DNA of 11,664 nucleotides from JACDCY01 sp964350145 (GTDB lineage Bacteria; Gemmatimonadota; Gemmatimonadetes; Gemmatimonadales; Gemmatimonadaceae): contig CAYGJL010000061.1 of NCBI GenBank assembly GCA_964350145.1, forward strand, positions 1 to 11,664, read 5' to 3'. The position numbers and the translations under genes were made by a program. The notes below the pieces were generated by a model that made no database searches, was not told where the DNA came from, and saw only the letters and a list, made by a program, of their open reading frames with translations. Shown here in pieces: positions 6,933 to 11,664 of the stretch (within the stretch, counting starts at the first letter, position 1; each line of letters starts with the position of its first letter).

Positions 6933-7918
6933 GCGATTCTCTCCTGGATTTGCGGACGCAGCTGTGATGCAAGAAAGTCGCACACGCGCTGCTCCGCGAA
7001 GTACTTCAAGCGCCGGCCATCGCCGGATATGAACCCGGCGTGGCCACCGCGCGGGGGAAAATCGAGCGTCAGCCATCTGTTCCGAGCCGCGATCTCGCGC
7101 ACCCTGTCGAACACGTCCGGCGGGAGGAATGGATCGTCCGTCGCGCTCAGCAGGAGCGTGGGCCGCCTGATCCCGTGCAGCCAGCCGATTGAGCTGGACT
7201 TGCGATAGTAATCGTCGGCGTCGGCGAAGCCGTGCAACGGTGCGGTGATGACGTCGTCGAAGTCGTACATGGTCCTGAGCCCAGGCAGCGCGTCCGCCGG
7301 CGCGATGTCCGGAAACTGATCCAGCTTGGCCGCGGCTTTCCGTCGGAGGGAGCGCATGAAATGCCACTGATACACTCTCGCGAATCCTCGCTGAATCTGG
7401 ATCGAGGAGCGCGCCAAGTCGAACGGAACCGATACGGCCGTGGCTGCCTTGACCTGCGGGGGCACGGTCTCTCCCCGCTCACCGAGGTACTTCAAAAGCA
7501 CGTTGCCGCCAAGCGACACCCCCGCCGCGATTATCGAACGGCCCGGCTCGGCGGCGACCAGACGGTCTATGACGAACGCGATGTCGCTCGTCTCGCCGGA
7601 GTGGTAAAACCGTCGCGCCCGATTCATCTCGCTCCCGCACGACCGGAAGATCAACAGATCGGCGCCCCAACCGCGGCGATTTGTCTCGTGCAGCAGACCC
7701 TGGGCGTAATGCGACCGGATCGTACCTTCGAGCCCGTGCAGGATCACCAGCCGCGGCGAGCCGGGCTCGCCGGCTATTCGGTGCAACTCGATGAAATCCC
7801 CGTCCGGCGTGTCCCACCGCTCCAGCCGCGTCGGTGCCGGCGGCAGCTTTCGCGCGAGCTTGCCCCAGAGAGTCTGTACGTGGCGGTTGCGAAGAAGCCA
7901 GGCGGGGGAGAAATCCAT
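6929..7918 (-). CDS. YheT-type alpha/beta hydrolase
   Basis: A 329-residue cytoplasmic hydrolase close in layout to E. coli YheT. Shared landmarks are LRNRHVQTLWGK near the N-terminus, TPDGDFIEL (37-45), the oxyanion region HGLEG (61-65), FRSCGSEMNR, YHSGETSD, the nucleophile elbow GVSLGG with Ser135, the acid in DDPF (Asp261/262), and His293 in GGHAGFI. The triad is complete. Family members are predicted esterases with poorly defined substrates. I chose ATG 7918 because conservation begins at MDFSPAWLLRN; a TTG at 7966 would add an unlikely leader. No ribosome binding site precedes the ATG. A CATTAT -10-like box seven bases upstream would permit a leaderless transcript, which is speculative. 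It is the first gene of the minus-strand operon and is divergent from serA. Confidence 0.9.
   Translation of the reverse strand: MDFSPAWLLRNRHVQTLWGKLARKLPPAPTRLERWDTPDGDFIELHRIAGEPGSPRLVILHGLEGTIRSHYAQGLLHETNRRGWGADLLIFRSCGSEMNRARRFYHSGETSDIAFVIDRLVAAEPGRSIIAAGVSLGGNVLLKYLGERGETVPPQVKAATAVSVPFDLARSSIQIQRGFARVYQWHFMRSLRRKAAAKLDQFPDIAPADALPGLRTMYDFDDVITAPLHGFADADDYYRKSSSIGWLHGIRRPTLLLSATDDPFLPPDVFDRVREIAARNRWLTLDFPPRGGHAGFISGDGRRLKYFAEQRVCDFLASQLRPQIQERIA
6939..6945 (-). promoter_or_regulatory. Strong ribosome binding site for the DLH lipoprotein
   Basis: AGGAGAG on the minus strand, six bases before ATG 6932. It lies inside the 3' end of the YheT-like gene. It rules out a longer reading frame that stays open upstream to 7367, whose added part is the out-of-frame shadow of the YheT-like gene. 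Confidence 0.85.
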
Positions 7919-7924
7919 TTGCGG

Positions 7925-7930
7925 TATAAT
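7925..7930 (+). promoter_or_regulatory. Perfect TATAAT -10 box, candidate promoter for the serine operon
   Basis: An exact TATAAT occurs on the plus strand in the divergent intergenic region, 148 bases before the serA start. No recognisable -35 hexamer lies 16-19 bp upstream; that stretch is G-rich coding sequence of the YheT-like gene. If used, it would give a serA leader of about 140 nt containing the heptamer hairpin. The reverse strand of the same bases carries the CATTAT box of the YheT-like gene, so the two promoters could overlap and exclude one another. Confidence 0.4.
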
Positions 7931-7979
7931 GACTGATTCGTGGACGCCGTTGTATGGGCGCTTCAAATACCTTTACGGT

Positions 7980-8073
7980 CCAACAGCGCTGTTGGCTGTT
8001 GGCTCTTGGCTGTTGGCTACCGCGGAACAGCGGCAACGGCGGAGCCAATAGCCAATAGCCAATAGCCAATAGC
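7980..8073. repeat. Two opposed 7-bp tandem repeat arrays forming a long potential hairpin
   Basis: Left array, 7988-8015: four heptamers GCTGTTG, GCTGTTG, GCTCTTG, GCTGTTG, then GCT to 8018. It is preceded by CCAACAGC, giving a 16-bp palindrome at 7980-7995. Right array, 8044-8071: four exact copies of GCCAATA. The arrays are near-complementary. In RNA, 7988-8018 would pair with 8043-8073 over 31 positions: 27 Watson-Crick, three G-U and one mismatch, closing a loop of about 24 nt. The stem ends four bases before the serA start at 8078. There are no spacers, so it is not a CRISPR array. There is no T-run, so it is not a standard terminator. It resembles short tandemly repeated heptamers known from cyanobacteria in unit length only. 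Confidence 0.9.
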
Positions 8074-8077
8074 GCCC

Positions 8078-9007
8078 TTGCCCTTCAAAGTCCTCCTCAC
8101 CGACGGCATAGACCCCGAAGGCGTCGCGCTGCTCGCGGCCGATCCACAGCTCGAAGTCGACGAGGTGCCGACGCTGCCAGCCGCCGAGCTGATCGAGCGC
8201 ATCGGTGAATACGACGCGCTGGTGGGGCGGAGCGCGACTCGCGTTACGCCCGAGCTGCTGCGCGCGGCGAAGAAGATTCGCGTGATCGGACGCGCCGGAG
8301 TCGGCGTGGACAACATCGCGATGGACATCGCGACCGAGCTCGGGATAGCAATCATCAACGCGCCGGCCGGCAACACCGTGGCCGTCGCCGAGCTCGTGTT
8401 CGGCTCGCTGCTCAGTTTGCTGCGTGGTCTCTCGCTCGCCGACCGGACCATGCACGCGGGAGAATGGCGCCGTTCCGAGCTGCTCGGGGGAGAACTCAAG
8501 GGAAGAACGCTGGGCATCGTCGGGCTCGGCCGCATCGGATCCGAAGTCGCGCGCCGCGCGGCCGCGTTCGAGATGGATGTCGTCGCGTACGATCCGTATG
8601 TGCCCGAGGCGCGGTTCCAGGGCCTGCGCGTGGAGCGCGCCGACTCGCTCGGAGCGCTCCTGTCACAGAGCGACGTCGTCACAATCCACACGCCGCTCAC
8701 CGCCGAGACGCGCGGCATGATCGGCAAGCGCGAGGTCGGCAAGCTCAAGGCGGGCGCGATCGTTCTGAACCTCGCGCGCGGCGGAATCGTCGAGGAAGAC
8801 GCGCTGGCCGCTGCGCTGCGAAGCGGCTGGCTCGGCGGCGCCGCGCTCGACGTTTTCTCCCGGGAGCCGCTGCCCGCTAACGACCCGCTGCGCTCCGCAC
8901 CGAATCTCTTTCTCACGCCCCACATCGGCGCGTCCACTGTGGAAGCGCAGCGCACACGTCGCGCGCGACGTGTGCGCCGCGGTGCGCGAGACGTTGTTGG
9001 GCGGTGA
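8078..9007 (+). CDS. serA: D-3-phosphoglycerate dehydrogenase, N-terminal part of a frameshifted serA
   Basis: First step of the phosphorylated serine pathway: NAD-dependent oxidation of 3-phosphoglycerate to 3-phosphohydroxypyruvate. Residues 1-292 are a normal SerA catalytic part: KVLLTDGIDPEG at the start, GRAGVGVDNI (71-80), the nucleotide motif GLGRIG (149-154), and the catalytic Arg234 (NLARGG), Glu263 (SREP) and His282 (TPHIGAST). After EAQR (292) the frame breaks and 17 basic, unrelated residues follow to the stop at 9007. The missing rest is in the +1 frame from about 8955 to 9686; joined, the product is 535 residues, the usual length of the long SerA form such as that of Mycobacterium tuberculosis. 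The start is TTG 8078, the only start codon after an in-frame TAG within the repeat. No ribosome binding site is visible. Either a sequencing error or a real mutation explains the break. Confidence 0.93.
   Translation: MPFKVLLTDGIDPEGVALLAADPQLEVDEVPTLPAAELIERIGEYDALVGRSATRVTPELLRAAKKIRVIGRAGVGVDNIAMDIATELGIAIINAPAGNTVAVAELVFGSLLSLLRGLSLADRTMHAGEWRRSELLGGELKGRTLGIVGLGRIGSEVARRAAAFEMDVVAYDPYVPEARFQGLRVERADSLGALLSQSDVVTIHTPLTAETRGMIGKREVGKLKAGAIVLNLARGGIVEEDALAAALRSGWLGGAALDVFSREPLPANDPLRSAPNLFLTPHIGASTVEAQRTRRARRVRRGARDVVGR
8950..8977. repeat. Perfect 28-bp palindrome at the serA frameshift
   Basis: The bases GCGCACACGTCGCG are followed directly by their exact reverse complement, with the centre between 8963 and 8964 and no loop. 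It lies inside serA at the point where the reading frame is lost. Removing A8954 restores the frame, giving codons CGC CAC GTC (Arg-His-Val), and turns the perfect palindrome into an imperfect one with an unpaired T at 8973. Confidence 0.95.
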
Positions 9008-9686
9008 GCTGTCGCGGTCGATCAACATCGCGTCCGTGGAGGGCGTGCGCTGGGAGGAGCTCAAGCCCGCTCTGCGGCTGACCGAGCGCGCGGCCGCGGT
9101 GGGACGCGCGATTCTAGCCACGCAGGGAAATCGCGCGGTGCAAAGGGTGTCCGTCCGCGCAGGGTCCGCGCACGTGGGGGCGAGCGAAGCGCTGCTGGCC
9201 GCCGCCGCGGTCGGAGTGCTGGAAGGAATCGTCGAGGGCGACCGGCTGAACGTGATCAACGCGCGCACGCTCGCCGCGCAGCGCGGCATCGAGCTGTCGT
9301 CGCTGGAGTCCGCGCCGGGGACGGCGGACGACGTCGTCGAGATCCGGATCTCGGCCGGGATGCAGGAGATCGCGGTGGCGGGCACGGCGTCCCCGACAGC
9401 TCCCGTGCGCCTCACGCGGATCGGAGATTTTCACGTGGACGTGCAGCCGCGGGGCACGCTGCTAATCCTCACCAACGAAGACGTCCCGGGCGTGATCGGG
9501 CGCGTTGGAACCGTGCTCGGCGAGGCGCGAATCAATATCGCCGAGTACCACCAGGCGCGGCTCGCGCAGGGTGGCGACGCGCTCGCCGCGGTGTCGGTGG
9601 ATGGGGCGGTCGGCGAGCAGGTTCGTGAGCGGCTGCTCGGAATTCCGGGCGTTCGCACGGCGACCGTTGTGACCTTCGCGCGGTAG
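8970..9686 (+). CDS. serA: D-3-phosphoglycerate dehydrogenase, C-terminal part of frameshifted serA (ASB and ACT domains)
   Basis: Continues serA one frame over. From codon 8955 it reads HVARDVCAAVRETLLGG, which restores the end of the SerA catalytic part. The intervening (ASB) domain covers about residues 20-155 counted from GTG 8970. The ACT domain covers about 163-238 and shows NEDVPGVIGRVGTVLG and INIAEYHQAR. ACT domains in SerA bind serine for feedback inhibition, so the intact enzyme was probably serine-regulated. GTG 8970 is only the first start codon in this open frame and lies in the middle of a conserved helix, with no ribosome binding site; independent translation is unlikely. The 3' end is followed after 34 bp by serB. 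Treat this and the preceding entry as one gene. Confidence 0.9.
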   Translation: MCAAVRETLLGGELSRSINIASVEGVRWEELKPALRLTERAAAVGRAILATQGNRAVQRVSVRAGSAHVGASEALLAAAAVGVLEGIVEGDRLNVINARTLAAQRGIELSSLESAPGTADDVVEIRISAGMQEIAVAGTASPTAPVRLTRIGDFHVDVQPRGTLLILTNEDVPGVIGRVGTVLGEARINIAEYHQARLAQGGDALAAVSVDGAVGEQVRERLLGIPGVRTATVVTFAR

Positions 9687-9720
9687 TTAGTAACATCACT
9701 GGCTCGATGCTGGCGGTCTA

Positions 9721-10380
9721 GTGCCCAGATTTTCTTCCGTCATTCTCGACGTTGATTCCACGCTCTCCGGCATTGAAGGGATTGACTGGCTCGCGGCTCG
9801 ACGCGGGCCGGAAGTCGGGCGGAAGGTGGCGCGGCTCACAGCGGAGGCGATGGCCGGCGAGCGCTCCATCGAAGAGGTGTACGGCGCGCGGCTCGAAGCG
9901 GTGAAGCCGACGACGGCCGACCTGGCGGAGCTGGCCAAGGCCTATTGGGAGAACGCCGCGCCGGACGCGGCCGAAACGATCGAGCGGCTTGGCGCGGCCG
10001 GTGTACGGCTCGACGTAGTGACGAGCGGCCTCCGCGGCGCAGTAGCTCCGTTCGTCGCGCGGCTGGGGCTGTCCGCGGAGCACGTTCGCGCGGTAGCGTG
10101 CGTGTTCGACGCGCGCGGAGATTTCTCCGGGTTCGATCCGGCCGAGCCGCTCGTGCTCCAGGGAGGAAAGCGAACGGTCGCGGAGCGACTGAACCTCGCG
10201 CCGCCGGTGCTCGCCGTGGGCGATGGAATGACGGACGCGGAGATCCGACCCATCGCCGACGCGTTCGCGGCATTCACCGGATTCGTGCGGCGCGAGCCCG
10301 TCGTCGCGATCGCGGATTTCACCGTCGGCTCCTTCGCCGCGTTGGAACGGCTGGTGCTCGGCACCGAGGGATCAGCGTGA
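9721..10380 (+). CDS. serB: Phosphoserine phosphatase, HAD family, eukaryote-like motif set
   Basis: Last step of serine synthesis: phosphoserine to serine and phosphate, Mg-dependent, cytoplasmic. The 219 residues show HAD motif I DVDSTL with nucleophile Asp10 and acid Asp12, substrate-binding Glu19 in EGID and Arg57 in ARLEA, motif II Thr101 in VVTSG, Lys150 in GGK, and motif III GDGMTD (Asp168, Asp172). DVDST, EGID, GGK and GDGxTD, together with ADAF near 180, match human-type phosphoserine phosphatase better than the common bacterial DxDGT/GDGxND pattern. Motif II has TSG where SGG is usual, a mild deviation. The start is GTG 9721, 34 bp after the serA stop, with no strong ribosome binding site. 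The stop overlaps the next gene's start as GTGA. Context in a serine operon supports the assignment. Confidence 0.88.
   Translation: MPRFSSVILDVDSTLSGIEGIDWLAARRGPEVGRKVARLTAEAMAGERSIEEVYGARLEAVKPTTADLAELAKAYWENAAPDAAETIERLGAAGVRLDVVTSGLRGAVAPFVARLGLSAEHVRAVACVFDARGDFSGFDPAEPLVLQGGKRTVAERLNLAPPVLAVGDGMTDAEIRPIADAFAAFTGFVRREPVVAIADFTVGSFAALERLVLGTEGSA
10366..10371 (+). promoter_or_regulatory. Ribosome binding site for the class V aminotransferase
   Basis: GAGGGA lies five bases before GTG 10377, inside the end of serB. With the GTGA overlap it fixes the start and excludes the longer frame open upstream to 9945, which is an out-of-frame shadow of serB. Confidence 0.75.
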
Positions 10381-11462
10381 CTTACTCGTTCGGAAGGTTT
10401 TTCGTGCCGGGGCCGACCGATGTACGCCCCGCCGTATTGGCCGCCATGACGCAGCCGATGATCGCGCACCGCGGGCCGGAGTTCGAGGCACTGTACGCGC
10501 GGATCCAGACGGGGCTGCGGGCGGTCTTTCGTACGCAGAGACCCGTGTACGTGAGCACTTCCTCCGCGACCGGCTTGATGGAAGCCGCGATCCGGTGCGC
10601 GCCCGCTGGTAGAATCCTCGCGCTGGTAAATGGAGGCTTTTCCGAGCGGTTCGCCAAGATCGCGGACATGTGCGGCCGTGAGTGCGACCGGTACGAGGTG
10701 CCGGCGGGAAGCGCGCACGACGTCGCGGAAGTGGAAAGAAGGCTGTCCTCTGCGCGGTATGCGGCGGTAACTGTCGTGCACTCGGAGACGTCCACGGGCG
10801 TTCTCAACGACGTGCGCGCGATAAACGACGCCGCGCACCGGCAGGGCGTGCTCTGCCTGATCGACAGCGTGTCTGGCCTGGGCGGCGCTCCGCTCGAGTT
10901 CGACGAATGGAAGTGCGACTACGTGCTCACCGGATCGCAGAAGGCGCTGGCGCTCCCGCCGGGACTCGCTTTCGCGGCCGCGTCGGCCGATTTCGTCGAG
11001 CAGGCGCGGCGCGTCACCGGGCGCGGCGTGTACTTCGACATCGGCGAGTTCGACGAGCTCGCGGCGAAGAACCAGACGCCGAACACGCCGGCGGTCTCGC
11101 TCCTGTTCGCCGCCGACGCGCAGCTGCGTTCGATCGTCGCGGAGGGGATGGAAGCGCGCTGGGCGCGACACGCCGCGATGCAGCATGAAGTCGTGGATTG
11201 GGCGGGCCGCCTCGAGGATCGCGGGATCGGCATCGTCGCAAAGCCGGGCGAGCGATCACCCACGGTGTCTGCCATCAGGCTGCCCGATGGTTTCACGCCG
11301 CAGCGATTCATCACCGCAGTGCGCGCAGCGGGCTATACGGTGGGCGCGGGGTACGGCGCGCTGAAGGAGACAACCTTCCGGATCGGGCACATGGGCGATC
11401 ACACCGTCGCGACGGTGCGCGGGTGTCTGGCCGTGTGCGAAGAGGCGGTCGGAGAGGGATAG
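10377..11462 (+). CDS. Class V aminotransferase, probable phosphoserine aminotransferase by context
   Basis: A 361-residue PLP enzyme of the alanine-glyoxylate/serine-pyruvate aminotransferase type. Seen: PGPTDVRP (11-18), HRGPEF (31-36), cofactor-binding TSSATGLMEA, the PLP-ring aspartate Asp163 in LIDSVSG, the Schiff-base lysine Lys189 in LTGSQKALALPPG, and the substrate carboxylate arginine Arg335 in FRIGHMG. Length is normal. Enzymes of this type can act on alanine, serine, glyoxylate, hydroxypyruvate or phosphohydroxypyruvate. Being four bases overlapped with serB and downstream of serA, it most likely supplies the middle step, glutamate to phosphohydroxypyruvate, in place of a classical SerC. 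A serine-glyoxylate role is the main alternative. The start is GTG 10377 with a good ribosome binding site. It is the last gene of the operon. Confidence 0.88.
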   Translation: MTYSFGRFFVPGPTDVRPAVLAAMTQPMIAHRGPEFEALYARIQTGLRAVFRTQRPVYVSTSSATGLMEAAIRCAPAGRILALVNGGFSERFAKIADMCGRECDRYEVPAGSAHDVAEVERRLSSARYAAVTVVHSETSTGVLNDVRAINDAAHRQGVLCLIDSVSGLGGAPLEFDEWKCDYVLTGSQKALALPPGLAFAAASADFVEQARRVTGRGVYFDIGEFDELAAKNQTPNTPAVSLLFAADAQLRSIVAEGMEARWARHAAMQHEVVDWAGRLEDRGIGIVAKPGERSPTVSAIRLPDGFTPQRFITAVRAAGYTVGAGYGALKETTFRIGHMGDHTVATVRGCLAVCEEAVGEG

Positions 11463-11515
11463 ATCGTGGATCGCCGCGGGAAGGGCGACTGCGGACTCAG
11501 GACCCTTGCGGCCTC

Positions 11516-11655
11516 AGGACTAACTACAATCGCGGATCTACGACTAATTGAGGACTAAGGACTGCGGATGAGCGGAACAGCGAGGCACCGCAGACGTTTC
11601 TCTCCGCGATCCTCCGTCCTCGATTAATCGCCGATCCGCGATGGCCGTTAGTCCT
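11516..11655. repeat. Long imperfect inverted repeat with AGGACTA-type units, downstream of the serine operon
   Basis: Arms 11516-11567 and 11604-11655 (52 bases each, about 36-base centre) pair at 41 of 52 positions by eye; the outer 40 bases match at 33 of 40. Short related words recur around it: AGGACTA and AGGACTG in tandem at 11551-11564, AGGACTAAC at 11517-11525, GGACTCA and GGACCCT at 11493-11506, and GTTAGTCCTT in reverse at 11647-11656. The whole 11463-11664 stretch is otherwise non-coding; no promoter, tRNA or T-tract terminator is evident. It may act as a transcript-end structure or be a small mobile or slippage-derived intergenic repeat. Confidence 0.75.
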
Positions 11656-11664
11656 TGTATCTAC

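Noticed and set aside
6933..7367. N-terminal extension of the dienelactone-hydrolase-family protein
   Set aside because: It overlaps the YheT-like gene out of frame and would bury the lipoprotein signal; a strong ribosome binding site marks ATG 6932.
7232..7936. Plus-strand open frame of 234 codons opposite the YheT-like gene
   Set aside because: The minus-strand frame matches YheT along its full length; the antisense frame has no recognisable motif.
7979..8073. CRISPR-like array before serA
   Set aside because: Units are 7 bp, directly abutting with no unique spacers, and lie in two opposed arrays.
8017..8955. Minus-strand open frame of 312 codons opposite serA
   Set aside because: Serine/Arg/Pro-rich with no domain, entirely antisense to a clear SerA; a product of high GC codon bias.
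8950..8990. Programmed ribosomal frameshift in serA
   Set aside because: No slippery heptamer or upstream internal ribosome binding site at the break, and SerA is not known to need frameshifting; mutation or sequence error is simpler.
9942..11186. Minus-strand open frame of 414 codons opposite serB and the aminotransferase
   Set aside because: Low-complexity Arg/His-rich sequence antisense to two well-supported genes.

Overview
The window is about 11.7 kb of GC-rich, densely packed bacterial chromosome. Genes overlap by 4 bp or sit a few bases apart, and GTG and TTG starts are common. The protein styles and GC content would fit Gemmatimonadota or a similar soil lineage, but no rRNA or single marker here proves that. 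No phage, plasmid, transposase or CRISPR feature was seen. The content is mostly housekeeping and general metabolism, and the most unusual signals are in the DNA itself: repeats, palindromes and a frameshift.

Minus-strand block (bases 1-7918, transcribed right to left). The order of transcription is a YheT-type alpha/beta hydrolase, a dienelactone-hydrolase-family lipoprotein, an NfeD-like membrane protein, a small membrane zinc-ribbon protein, a small secreted protein of unknown function, a VOC (glyoxalase-fold) protein, a DinB-family protein, a large secreted esterase-like protein, and mnmG, which is almost complete and runs off the left edge. The first seven are linked by ATGA overlaps or gaps of 3-16 bp and look like one operon. 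A 59-bp gap with a small hairpin precedes the esterase, and a 57-bp gap precedes mnmG.

Divergent intergenic region (7919-8077). It holds a TATAAT box and two four-copy arrays of 7-bp repeats in opposite orientation. Transcribed toward serA, these would fold into a stem of about 31 bp ending four bases before the serA TTG start.

Plus-strand serine operon (8078-11462). serA (3-phosphoglycerate dehydrogenase), a eukaryote-like phosphoserine phosphatase and a class V aminotransferase together could cover all three steps of the phosphorylated serine pathway. serA is split by a +1 frameshift that lies exactly in a perfect 28-bp palindrome. The 202-bp tail (11463-11664) holds a long imperfect inverted repeat with AGGACTA-type units. 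The serine operon is therefore bracketed by hairpin-forming repeats.

No stretch longer than about 200 bp lacks a gene. I see no convincing new multi-gene system. The best leads are the palindrome-linked frameshift, the heptamer hairpin against the serA start, and the uncharacterised pair of small proteins at 4668-5547.
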